Positions 1-6,865 of a DNA stretch of 16,478 nucleotides are shown here, piece after piece. The stretch comes from Strigomonas culicis (lineage: Eukaryota > Euglenozoa > Kinetoplastea > Trypanosomatida > Trypanosomatidae): positions 1 through 16,478 of the forward strand of contig AUXH01000436.1 of the NCBI GenBank assembly GCA_000482145.1, in the 5' to 3' direction. Below the pieces are notes generated by a model. The model did no database searches. It saw nothing but the letters and a program-made list of their open reading frames with translations, and was not told where the DNA came from. The first letter of the stretch is position 1. Each line of letters starts with the position of its first letter. The position numbers were made by a program, and so were the translations under genes.

Positions 1-296
1 ACGCGCGGCTGCTGGTGGTGGACGCGCGCGAGCGCGGGGGCGCGGCGGCGGACGGGCTGCGCGCGCTGGCGGCGCTGGGGCAGACGCTCGCGCTGGAGGA
101 CTTCGCGGTGCGGCACGTGGGCGGGACGGGCGCGGTGGCGCTGCGCGTGGACCGCGACTCCGACATCCACTGGGTCTACGGCGGGTGCGAGGCAGACCTG
201 CTCCAGACGTATCCGCTGCCGGTGGAGCGCCACGAGAACATGACGGGCGAGGTGCGATGGGTGACGCAGCTGCAGCCGCGGACGGAGGCAATATAA
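1..296 (+). CDS. 3' end of an unidentified gene (partial)
   Basis: The reading frame is already open at the left edge (codons in frame from base 3) and ends at TAA 294-296, so only about the last 97 residues are visible. Codons are GC-rich at the third position, as in the other genes here, which supports real coding. The visible part begins with an Ala/Arg/Leu-rich stretch that looks helical. It continues into a mixed region with aromatic and acidic residues (VDRDSDIHWVYGGCEADLL) and ends shortly after a VRWVTQL segment. I recognise no family and see no membrane span in this portion. A GTG at position 15 is internal and is not a start. The true start lies upstream of the window. Confidence 0.75.
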   Translation, partial: ARLLVVDARERGGAAADGLRALAALGQTLALEDFAVRHVGGTGAVALRVDRDSDIHWVYGGCEADLLQTYPLPVERHENMTGEVRWVTQLQPRTEAI

Positions 297-382
297 GTGA
301 AATCTAGCCTATTTTTATATATATATATGTGTGTGTATTCTCTCTATTATCCAGTAGTATCAAACATGTGTTCGTGTTTCTG

Positions 383-394
383 TGTATGTATGTA

Positions 395-437
<43 letters not shown>
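383..437 (+). repeat. TATG/TG microsatellite
   Basis: Several TATG units (383-400) run into an uninterrupted TG dinucleotide tract of about 39 bases (399-437). It lies in the spacer, about 80 bases before the probable UFM1 splice acceptor. The length is likely to vary between strains. Confidence 0.95.
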
Positions 438-438
<1 letters not shown>

Positions 439-463
439 GCCTCCATCTTGGTGCTCACTGTCG

Positions 464-519
464 ATCTTCATTTTTCTGCTGCCCCCGTGTTTCTCTCCTT
501 GTGTGTCCGCGTCGTTAAG
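464..519 (+). promoter_or_regulatory. Probable trans-splice acceptor for UFM1
   Basis: A pyrimidine-rich stretch (about 464-510) is followed by its first AG at 518-519, which would give a 5' UTR of about 51 bases. A second AG at 537-538 is an alternative. The strong T tract at 547-561 has no AG before the ATG, so it is unlikely to define the site. Polypyrimidine-AG is the known acceptor signal in trypanosomatids; its use here is inferred. Confidence 0.6.
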
Positions 520-570
520 AAGCGAACCATCCGCCTAGCACTCCCTGTTTTTTTTCTCTCTGCTATCCCC

Positions 571-864
571 ATGAGCGCCCCTGCAGCGAGCGCCGCGCCG
601 AGCGGCAGCAAAGTCACCTTCCGCGTGATCCTGACCTCCGAGCGCAGCCAGCCCTACCGTGTCATCAGCATCGCGGAGGAGGCGCCGCTGACGGCGGTGC
701 TGCGCTTCGCCGCCGAGGAGTTCGGCATCGCCTCGGTCGACTCGATGGCGGCGACGACGAAGGACGGCACGGGGATCAACCCCTCGCAGACGGCGGGCAC
801 CGTCTTCATGAAGTACGGTCAGGAGATCCGCCTCATTCCGCGGGACCGCGTGGGGTCGTGGTGA
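571..864 (+). CDS. UFM1: Ubiquitin-fold modifier 1 (UFM1)
   Basis: This encodes a 97-residue ubiquitin-like modifier. In characterised systems UFM1 is matured by the protease UfSP, activated by UBA5, passed to UFC1 and ligated by UFL1 to lysines, ribosomal protein uL24 being the best-known mammalian target. Sequence evidence: the family core RFAAEEF is at residues 45-51. The block GINPSQTAG (68-76), VFMKYG (78-83) and the C-terminal IPRDRVG (89-95) are also present. The Val-Gly end is followed by only two residues, Ser-Trp, so a precursor needing a short trim is predicted, as in animals. Lys81 aligns with the lysine used for UFM1 chains in mammals. An extra N-terminal stretch of about 12 residues (Ala/Ser/Pro) precedes the fold. 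The ATG at 571 is chosen because upstream in-frame sequence is only microsatellite and pyrimidine tract. UFM1 has been reported in Leishmania, which fits the assigned lineage. Confidence 0.95.
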   Translation: MSAPAASAAPSGSKVTFRVILTSERSQPYRVISIAEEAPLTAVLRFAAEEFGIASVDSMAATTKDGTGINPSQTAGTVFMKYGQEIRLIPRDRVGSW

Positions 865-1076
865 GGGGTGAGGCCGCGCGGCAGGCGCGCGGGGCCACCG
901 ATCTGGCGAGCCGTGAGCCTACCGTAACATATTAAAAATCAAAAAGAACACTAAACAAACACAAACGATGCCAATGCGCTTTCATGTGGACAGAAAGAGA
1001 GAGAGGCCTGATGCTCCAACAGCACGCCGGTGCCTTGCGAGCCCTACATGGAAGAGAAGAAGCAAATTTCAAGCAA

Positions 1077-1120
1077 TACATCTTATATAAATACATCTTA
1101 TATAAATACATCTTTTATAT
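1077..1120 (+). repeat. 15-base tandem repeat
   Basis: Two exact copies of TACATCTTATATAAA (1077-1091 and 1092-1106) are followed by a degenerate partial copy to about 1120. It lies in the UFM1 downstream spacer. It gives two short ORFs with Tyr/Ile-rich translations that are not genes. Confidence 0.9.
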
Positions 1121-1160
1121 CTATGCGGCTTATCGTCTCACATGGCACTTGCCTGATGCA

Positions 1161-1274
1161 GCCCCTTCCCCCTCCCCCCCCATCCACACTCCTCACCCTT
1201 CTTTCCCTTCTCTATTTCCCACAGCACATTCTCTTCTTGTGACCCTTTGCGTCTCTCACCCCTCTCTCTTTTAG
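1161..1274 (+). promoter_or_regulatory. Probable trans-splice acceptor region, gene at 1290
   Basis: A strong C/T tract (1161-1222) is followed by AG at 1223-1224. A second tract (1253-1272) is followed by AG at 1273-1274. Both are compatible with the ATG at 1290, giving 5' UTRs of about 65 or 15 bases. I cannot choose between them from sequence. Confidence 0.6.
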
Positions 1275-1289
1275 CCCCTGCCCTTGCCC

Positions 1290-2711
1290 ATGGCGCTCTC
1301 CCCGCAGTGGGGCCAGTCGGTCGTCGTGCGCGCAGACACGCGCGGCGACGTCGTCGTGCCGCCGGCGCCGAGCTCGCAGGCCGCGCGCGCCTACGCGGCG
1401 GTGGGCAACCCCATCATCATCCGCCCCCGCAGCGACTCGCAGCAGTTCGAGGCTCTGCGCGGCCACCGCGGCGACGGCGACGGCGCCGCGGAGGGCGCGG
1501 CCGGCGCGGTGGCGGGCGCGCTGCTGGCCGCGGTGGTCGGCCGCGACTGCAGCAGCACCTTCTGGGTCCCGGACAGCTCCAAGAACGAGCGGGGGCTGCT
1601 GGAGATGCTGGCACTGCGCGGCAGCCACAACACGAACCCCGTGCTGCTGCAGTCGCGGCCGCTGCTGGAGCTGCAGTTCAACTTCTCGACGGTGAACAAC
1701 AACAACATTGATCTCTCGCACAACTGCTTCCGCCTCAGCAAGACGGCGATGGCGGTGCAGCAGATGGACCGCACGATCGGCGAGGTCGAGGAGGAGTACG
1801 ACCAGTACTACAACGGCGGGTCCGCGCACGGCGACGGCGGCGGCAGCGGCGGTCCGACCGTCAGCATGTCGACGCGCGACTTCAAACACACCATCCGCTC
1901 CAGCCTGCAGTCCATCCAAGAGGAGGACTACTACCTGGTGCGCTACCGCGACTACAGCTCGTGGGCGACGCAGCGCTACCACCGCCTCGCGAAGAGCGAC
2001 TCCTACTTCGGCAGAAAGTACGTCGAGCAGTGCTTTGCCGTCCACGTCGGCCGCGAGCCCGGAGAGCTGCTCGTCATCACGGAGGAGCAGTTTCTCTTCG
2101 GCATCGACATCCTGCAGCGGCAGCAGCTGAAGCAGGTGCTGCACCTGCCGGGCGGCCCCAGCGCCGCGCGCCACGGCGGCGGGAAGCAGAACGCGCAGAA
2201 CTACTTCCAGAACCAGCTGGACATCGACTATTGCGCCCTCAACGCGGACCAGTACCGCTCGCTCGGCGCCGTGCTCGGCGACGGCATGCGGCAGGTGCTG
2301 GTCGAGGGGGAGGAGCTGAAGCAGAAGGCCGAGGCGGAGGCGCGGCGGCGCAGCACCGGCGCGCCCGACGGCTACGTGGCGCCTGCGTGGTGGGACTGGT
2401 CGCCCGCCGCCGTCCGCGCGCGGGTGCAGCACCAGCTGTCCTACTACTACCAGTCGATCGGCAAGCTCGCGGTGCAGCTCATCGTCGTCGGCTGCTTCGC
2501 CTACGTCGGCTACAGCTACGTGCGCGGGCTGCTTCCGGCCGCCGCGGAGAGCCACAGCGGCCGCCGCGGCGACCGGCGCGGGCGCGGCGGCGGCAGGGCG
2601 CGCGGCGGCTACGACGACGACGACCCGCCGTACCGCCGCACCCTCTTCCGCAGTCTGATGTTCGGCCCGAAGGAGGTGTTCGACTACCTCCTGGCACCCG
2701 CCGACCAGTAG
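1290..2711 (+). CDS. Conserved-looking unknown protein with one C-terminal membrane span
   Basis: This encodes a 473-residue protein that I do not recognise. The frame extends two codons upstream only through a TTG; the ATG at 1290 directly follows splice signals. Visible parts: an Ala/Gly-rich segment (about residues 55-90), an Asn-rich patch with NNNN (about 138-141), and an acidic stretch with EVEEEYDQYY followed by a Gly/Ser linker. A more ordered aromatic-rich middle region includes YYLVRYRDYSSW and LFGIDILQRQQLKQV. A single hydrophobic segment at about 393-411 (LAVQLIVVGCFAYVGYSYV) is followed by a 62-residue tail that is Arg/Gly-rich, then acidic (DDDD), then ends in a short hydrophobic-aromatic piece. 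There is no N-terminal signal peptide, so a cytosolic domain anchored by its C-terminal part is inferred. Membrane identity is unknown. Confidence 0.85.
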   Translation: MALSPQWGQSVVVRADTRGDVVVPPAPSSQAARAYAAVGNPIIIRPRSDSQQFEALRGHRGDGDGAAEGAAGAVAGALLAAVVGRDCSSTFWVPDSSKNERGLLEMLALRGSHNTNPVLLQSRPLLELQFNFSTVNNNNIDLSHNCFRLSKTAMAVQQMDRTIGEVEEEYDQYYNGGSAHGDGGGSGGPTVSMSTRDFKHTIRSSLQSIQEEDYYLVRYRDYSSWATQRYHRLAKSDSYFGRKYVEQCFAVHVGREPGELLVITEEQFLFGIDILQRQQLKQVLHLPGGPSAARHGGGKQNAQNYFQNQLDIDYCALNADQYRSLGAVLGDGMRQVLVEGEELKQKAEAEARRRSTGAPDGYVAPAWWDWSPAAVRARVQHQLSYYYQSIGKLAVQLIVVGCFAYVGYSYVRGLLPAAAESHSGRRGDRRGRGGGRARGGYDDDDPPYRRTLFRSLMFGPKEVFDYLLAPADQ

Positions 2712-2842
2712 ACGGGAGCGCGCGTGTGAGGCAGTGAGGGGCGGTCGATGCAGCTCTTGAGGTCTTACTCACGCGCTGCCGACGATTACGACGGGGCGGA
2801 CAGCGAGCGTTCTGTGCCTTCTGCCCCGTCGCCATGACTACT

Positions 2843-2857
2843 TATATATATATATAT
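2843..2857 (+). repeat. TA microsatellite
   Basis: A short uninterrupted TA dinucleotide run lies about 130 bases past the stop codon at 2711, in the probable 3' UTR. Confidence 0.9.
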
Positions 2858-3221
2858 TGTATCTACATTTTCTTTTATATGTTAAGATTGTAGTGTATTG
2901 TACGTGACTGTTTTGTTTTTTGGTCTCACTTTGTAAAGAAGACGTCATCATATTAACGAGTGTATCTTCTCGAGTAAGAGAAAGAGAAAAATACGCCTAT
3001 GGAAGAGCGTTCCTGGCACCTTCGAGCCATGTACGCACATTATTCACTTTCACTTCTCCTCCCTTTTGTCTCTTTGTTCCTTGAAAGTAAAGTGTGAACA
3101 AGTGAACTTCGTTTCAATTCTACAAAAGATAGTAACCATAACCAGCAAATTAGTAAATTCGTCTTTTCATTGTTCTCTCTTTTTTTTATTTTTTGGAGGA
3201 TCAGTATCATTTTGTGTTCCG

Positions 3222-3260
3222 TTCTTGTTCTTGCCTTTTTTTCTTCATTGAACGGTAAAG
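3222..3260 (+). promoter_or_regulatory. Probable trans-splice acceptor, gene at 3280
   Basis: A T/C-rich tract (about 3222-3249) is followed by its first AG at 3259-3260, 19 bases before the ATG at 3280. The short 5' UTR inferred is plausible for trypanosomatids. Confidence 0.65.
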
Positions 3261-3279
3261 GACTGATCCTAATTCCCTT

Positions 3280-4296
3280 ATGCCTCGTGTTGTAAACGCT
3301 TGTGCGGTGGGCGACGATGATTTCGATAGCTTCGTGTCCGATAACGAGCCGAGGGTTGTCATCGACGCGCCCTCCCCCAGCCGCTCTCGTCCCGACGTCG
3401 ACGCCCCGGCGGCGACTACCATCCACAAGGAGGACGGTGTCCGCGCGGCGTCTCCGTGCCCCACCGCCACGTCGATGGATGACTGGAGCAAGAAGCAGCA
3501 CAAGGTGTTTCTGCAGCTCTGCAGCCAGCGCGAGCGGCGCCCGAAGGAGGACGGCGCGGAGGAGACGCCGAGCGTCCAGATGCGCGACGACGTGCTGCGC
3601 TTCGGCGTGGGCACCTACGGCGAGCTGGAGCAGGAGCTGGCGCGCGACCGGGCGAGGCAGCGGGACCGGCGCTACAGCCGCAAGGAGGGCGAGGTGCCGC
3701 CGATGCGCAAGCGGGAGAGCGTCTTCGACCGCCTGCGCCAGAGCTCGACGTTGGTGCAGACGGAGAGCTCGCGGAGCGGCAACCTCACGAACGAGAAGCT
3801 GTCGCAGCGCCTGGCGTCGCAGCGGCTGACTGAGGACGAGCAGCCGTCTGCGGAGGAGGGGAAGAGCCTGACGCTGTCGCTGCCGTGCGTGCTCAACGCG
3901 CACGGCGGCGCGGAGCCCCACCCCGGTGGCCGCACGGAGAACGGCGGTGTGATGGACACGTACGGCTACTTCAGCACGCACCGTGTCAACCCTTACTACT
4001 ACAAGGAGCTGAGCCAACACCGCAGGAGCAACAACGGCAGCTACTACGAGGACGGGTGCTCGGGCGGCCGCAAGCGCGGCTCCAAGGTGAGCGTCCGCAA
4101 GAGCTTCACCGGCGGCCGCGTCGATGGTGCCACGAGCATCACGGCGGACGGCGACCGGCAGCTCTACTCCACCAAGCGGTACGATGCGAACCACTCGCGT
4201 GATCGGGTTCCCACCATCAGCAGTGCGGGCGCCGACCGCAGCGCGCCGCAGCAGTCTTTTTACAGCATGAATGGCTCCACTGTCAAGGCGTCTTAA
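3280..4296 (+). CDS. Unknown polar, probably disordered protein
   Basis: This encodes a 338-residue protein of no recognised family, lacking a signal peptide and membrane spans. It opens with an acidic patch (GDDDFDSFVSDNE, residues 11-23). A charged region follows, rich in Arg, Lys and Glu (about 68-145), including FGVGTYGELEQELARDRARQ. A Ser/Gln-rich stretch (about 150-190) has many possible phosphosites. A Tyr-rich centre contains NPYYYKEL and GSYYED (about 238-260), and the tail is basic Gly/Ser/Arg. The first codons use more A/T at third positions than the rest. The ATG at 3280 directly follows a polypyrimidine-AG signal. The composition would suit a cytoskeleton-associated or scaffold protein, but that is only inference. 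Confidence 0.82.
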   Translation: MPRVVNACAVGDDDFDSFVSDNEPRVVIDAPSPSRSRPDVDAPAATTIHKEDGVRAASPCPTATSMDDWSKKQHKVFLQLCSQRERRPKEDGAEETPSVQMRDDVLRFGVGTYGELEQELARDRARQRDRRYSRKEGEVPPMRKRESVFDRLRQSSTLVQTESSRSGNLTNEKLSQRLASQRLTEDEQPSAEEGKSLTLSLPCVLNAHGGAEPHPGGRTENGGVMDTYGYFSTHRVNPYYYKELSQHRRSNNGSYYEDGCSGGRKRGSKVSVRKSFTGGRVDGATSITADGDRQLYSTKRYDANHSRDRVPTISSAGADRSAPQQSFYSMNGSTVKAS

Positions 4297-4591
4297 CCGC
4301 ACCTTTCCTCTTTCCGCAGCTGTGCGACCTTCTCCGCTTTCCTTTTTTTTGTGTCATCTGTATGTAGTTGTAAGATGTTTTTTTTTGTCCTCTTTGTTTT
4401 TTTTATTGTTTTTACTTTTTTTTTTTTGCTGTAATCGCGCATCTAGTTTTTCAGTATTTTCTATTGCACTTTGTTCGTTTTCATGAATGCTTTTTGCCCG
4501 TGCCTGAACGTTTTCCATAGTGATGTATATAAGTTTGGCTGTAATTCTTTCCTTCTTTTCACATATGTATTTCTATGTATACACATATGTC

Positions 4592-4611
4592 ATATATATA
4601 TATATATATAT
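4592..4611 (+). repeat. TA microsatellite
   Basis: About ten AT units form a perfect run, flanked by CATATGT-like sequence and followed by a T homopolymer at 4621-4632. It lies in the spacer. Confidence 0.95.
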
Positions 4612-5088
4612 GTACATACATTTTTTTTTTTCACTCTTCAGGTCACTGTTCAGCCTATTGCTATTTTTCGTTTGCTCAGTTTCTTTATACCACTTCCCTT
4701 TCCATCAATACTGTATACATCATATTATTGGTTCATTTCGTTTAAAAAAAAAAAGGAAAAAAATGCATGGAAACAAATAGAAAAAAGGAATAAAGAAAGA
4801 GCAAAATATCTTTCATTGATAAGGCGGAATTCAATGATATGTATCAATATGCACGGGAAATAATATACAATTAATCGCGATACGACAGCACTTCAGTAAT
4901 ATAATCATTGATTCGTTTTTCCTTTTTTCTTTTTTGTTATTACATTTTACTTCTTTTTTCTTATTTGGACCTAGCACTGTTTTTTTTTTCTCTGTGTGTT
5001 GTAATGCTATGCCATGCCATCAGACTCATTAGGCAGAGCGTACATCAGCACTATAGCTAACGCGTAAGTGAACATTGGAGCCGTGCCC

Positions 5089-5151
5089 ATTCTCCTTCCC
5101 TTCTGCCACCGTCTTTCTTTCCCTCCTTCTTATAATATGATTGATCAATAG
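5089..5151 (+). promoter_or_regulatory. Probable trans-splice acceptor, gene at 5244
   Basis: A C/T-rich tract (about 5089-5130) is followed by AG at 5150-5151. A second T tract at 5152-5165 has no AG before the ATG at 5244, so the first site is favoured, with a 5' UTR of about 92 bases. Confidence 0.6.
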
Positions 5152-5243
5152 CTTTTTTTTCTTTTGAATTCTGTGACTCCTGGTTGCACTGCGCATCCAT
5201 TGATCTCACTCGTTGTCCTTCCTCCGTGCGACCCCACCCTCTG

Positions 5244-5843
5244 ATGGCCTCCGCCGCTGCCGACTATGCCGGCCGGCCGCTGACCGGCCTGCCCTCGGTG
5301 CCCAGCAGCCGCCGCCTCGTCCCCCACCTGGAGTCGGTCGACTGGTGGCCGCCGACCGCGGGGCGCAGCCGCTACGGCTCCGACGACGCGACGCGCGACA
5401 GCAAACGCGATCGCATCCGCCACATGAACAAGTTCATCAACAAGACGACGACAACGTGGCTGTCAACGAGCACCTCGACGACGGTGGTGCTGCCGTCCGC
5501 GGTGCTGCAGGTGGTGCCCGGCAGCGCGCCCTCCACCGACTTTGTGCGCCACACGTATCCGACAAACCGTGTCGAGGAGCTCTCGGACGACTACGGCGGC
5601 GCGAACGGCCACCTGCTGCCCGCGCTGCCGGCGACGCCGAAGATGAGCCAGCCGCGGCGCGGCCCTAGCGCGAACGCGGTCGGCGGCAGCGTACCGCTCC
5701 CCGGCGTCGCGGCGACGGGCGCGGGCCGGATGAACTTCTACAGGCAGATAGAGGCGGCCGGCTACGCGGGGTCCGATAGGCGCTCGAACCACACACCTAG
5801 GGGCGCTGGCACTGCAGATCGGTTTGCCCGCCGTGAGTTTTGA
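5244..5843 (+). CDS. Unknown small protein with Thr-rich VxLP module (paralogue A)
   Basis: This encodes a 199-residue protein of no recognised family. Its first in-frame ATG is at 5244; upstream in-frame codons have only a TTG. The middle carries a basic run (KRDRIRH, about 54-60) and then KTTTT at 67-71. A Ser/Thr alternation follows to residue 80, then VVLP at 81-84 and VVP at 90-92. The gene immediately downstream has the same arrangement at the same residue numbers and almost the same length, which argues for tandem duplication. The N-terminal third contains VDWWPP; the C-terminal third is Gly/Pro/Arg-rich with NFYRQIEAAGYAG (about 164-176). No signal peptide or membrane span is seen. 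Alternating Thr/Ser with Val suggests a beta-strand or a phosphorylatable stretch. The role is unknown. Confidence 0.83.
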   Translation: MASAAADYAGRPLTGLPSVPSSRRLVPHLESVDWWPPTAGRSRYGSDDATRDSKRDRIRHMNKFINKTTTTWLSTSTSTTVVLPSAVLQVVPGSAPSTDFVRHTYPTNRVEELSDDYGGANGHLLPALPATPKMSQPRRGPSANAVGGSVPLPGVAATGAGRMNFYRQIEAAGYAGSDRRSNHTPRGAGTADRFARREF

Positions 5844-6503
5844 AGGATGGGTGACGGAGGAGAAGAAGGAGAAGCCAACCGTGCCAACCGCTTGATGGTC
5901 AACGGTTCACTATTGGGAAGTGTACAAGGCGGCGTGCGGTGTAATATGTGTGTGTATGTACGCATTTCTACTTCTTTTTTGTTTTTATTTTCTAAAAGAG
6001 CTTCGACTAGGTCGTCTTTTTTTTTCCCCCTTTCCATTTTTTTTTCTTCTAGAATCTAAAATAGACAAGGACTAGTAAAGCAGTTTTGTTTACCGAACTG
6101 TAAAGATTTCTTTTTGGTGTGACAGAAGTAAGGTGTTTTTTTTTCTGTTTCTTTGTTTTCAAACCTGTACATTTTTTCATTGTTGCGTTTCGTAGAAGGA
6201 AAAAGAGGCATCGACCCCCTTATCTCTATGCCCACCAGTGTAACTCTGACCGAAGCCGTTGCGCAGATGGCTGACTACTGAATAGGAAGAGCTCACCGAC
6301 GGCAGCACGGACAGCTGGAGCGACATAACTGCAGGAAGAGTTGGGATCTGCCTGCGCGTGCGTTCTCGTGTTGCGGTGATGCTCTCATTTTTTTTTTTTT
6401 TCGTGGTCGTGTTCTCTACAAACTGTATATTCAAGCGTGGTGTTCATTCTTTTTTCTCTCTCGTTGTTATTGTGTACGCATGAGGTTGGCGAATCATTTC
6501 TTG

Positions 6504-6538
6504 TTCTTGTTTTCACTTTATTAAAGTGGAGACAAGAA
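6504..6538 (+). other. 16-bp RNA hairpin in the spacer
   Basis: Bases 6504-6519 pair with 6523-6538 around a 3-base loop (6520-6522). All 16 positions pair if two G-U wobbles (6513/6529 and 6511/6531) are allowed. In the antisense RNA those two would be C-A mismatches, so the fold favours the sense transcript, the direction of the gene cluster. It lies upstream of the 6716 acceptor, hence probably in the 3' UTR of the gene ending at 5843 or in discarded intergenic RNA. Function is unknown. Confidence 0.6.
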
Positions 6539-6673
6539 ACGCTATTTGTTCTGTTACAAAAACTGTTTCTGTATACAGCAGACGGAGTGGTGTGAATACC
6601 GCAGTGCCTTCATAGAACTGGAAGACCCTTGTCTTCTTCACTCTCTTGCTAGTGAAACTGTACCGATTGGATG

Positions 6674-6716
6674 TGTTTCTTTTCCACATTCTCTCTCCCT
6701 TTTATTTTTCAATTAG
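6674..6716 (+). promoter_or_regulatory. Probable trans-splice acceptor, gene at 6866
   Basis: A strong C/T tract (6674-6710) is followed by AG at 6715-6716, giving a 5' UTR of about 149 bases. Several further AGs lie between 6722 and the ATG, so downstream alternatives are possible. Confidence 0.6.
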
Positions 6717-6722
6717 GTCAAA

Positions 6723-6760
6723 GATATATATCTCTCTATATATATCTACATCTATATATT
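6723..6760 (+). repeat. Interrupted TA/CT simple repeat
   Basis: TATA blocks separated by TCTC/TCTACATC, including the palindrome AGATATATATCT at its left end, lie just downstream of the probable acceptor, hence within the 5' UTR if that site is used. Confidence 0.8.
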
Positions 6761-6865
6761 GTATTAATACACGTGCATATCGGACTAGATAAGCCCTAGG
6801 CGCTCTCCTAGACCCTCTGCCGATTACCACCCCACCTTAGATCTCCCGCCCTGCCTCCCAACGAC

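Larger units (their letters stand above)
297..570 (+). other. Spacer between the first gene and UFM1
   Basis: This spacer has no supported gene. It holds a short TA run near 318-329, a TATG/TG microsatellite at 383-437, and then the pyrimidine-rich tract and AG that probably receive the spliced leader for UFM1. Small ORFs through the TG repeat are Val/Cys dipeptide artefacts. Confidence 0.7.
865..1289 (+). other. Spacer between UFM1 and the next gene
   Basis: No supported gene. It contains an A-rich stretch at 931-967 where a poly(A) site for UFM1 could fall, a 15-base tandem repeat at 1077-1120, and a long C/T tract leading to the acceptor of the next gene. Confidence 0.7.
2712..3279 (+). 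other. Spacer, AT-rich
   Basis: No supported gene. It contains a TA microsatellite (2843-2857), a T-rich stretch, and the acceptor of the following gene near 3259. The short ORF 3066-3251 is Phe/Leu-rich translation of the pyrimidine tract. Confidence 0.7.
4297..5243 (+). other. Long T-rich spacer (947 bases)
   Basis: I see no gene. It holds many T homopolymers (for example 4378-4428), a TA microsatellite (4592-4611), a T run at 4621-4632, an A-rich patch at 4743-4810, a more balanced stretch at about 4990-5085 without a convincing ORF, and the acceptor of the next gene near 5150. Phe/Tyr/Ile-rich ORFs at 4471-4863 are translations of low-complexity DNA. Confidence 0.7.
5844..6865 (+). other. 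Longest spacer (about 1020 bases) between the two Thr-module genes
   Basis: No gene is supported. It contains T-rich stretches (5968-6050 and 6136-6180), a patch of more balanced composition (about 6200-6370) with only short coding-like fragments, and a strong hairpin (6504-6538). An interrupted TA/CT repeat (6723-6760) and the acceptor of the next gene near 6716 follow. An 85-codon minus-strand ORF at 6177-6434 starts in an A tract and is not convincing. Confidence 0.65.

Noticed and set aside
399..437. The TG repeat as a telomere-like or recombination element
   Set aside because: It is a simple dinucleotide run in a spacer. Kinetoplastid telomere repeats have a different unit, and no other sign of a chromosome end is present.
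382..570. An N-terminal extension of UFM1 through the TG repeat
   Set aside because: The added residues are a Val/Cys repeat translation plus pyrimidine-tract sequence, and the probable splice acceptor at 518-519 would cut most of it from the mRNA.
1212..2555. A 447-codon minus-strand ORF, and similar long minus-strand ORFs at 3040-4302, 8724-10211, 10810-12339 and 13071-14042
   Set aside because: They lie exactly opposite plus-strand genes with strong third-position G/C bias, which suppresses antisense stops. Their translations are Ala/Arg/Val/Leu-rich with poor variety, typical shadows.
4471..4863. A small membrane protein suggested by Phe/Tyr/Ile-rich ORFs
   Set aside because: The DNA is T homopolymer and TA microsatellite, so any frame looks hydrophobic. 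No codon bias like the real genes is seen.
6177..6434. An 85-codon minus-strand ORF in the long spacer
   Set aside because: It is on the opposite strand to the whole cluster and its first part translates an A homopolymer. Only the fragment from an internal ATG reads plausibly, so it was kept as part of a low-interest finding only.
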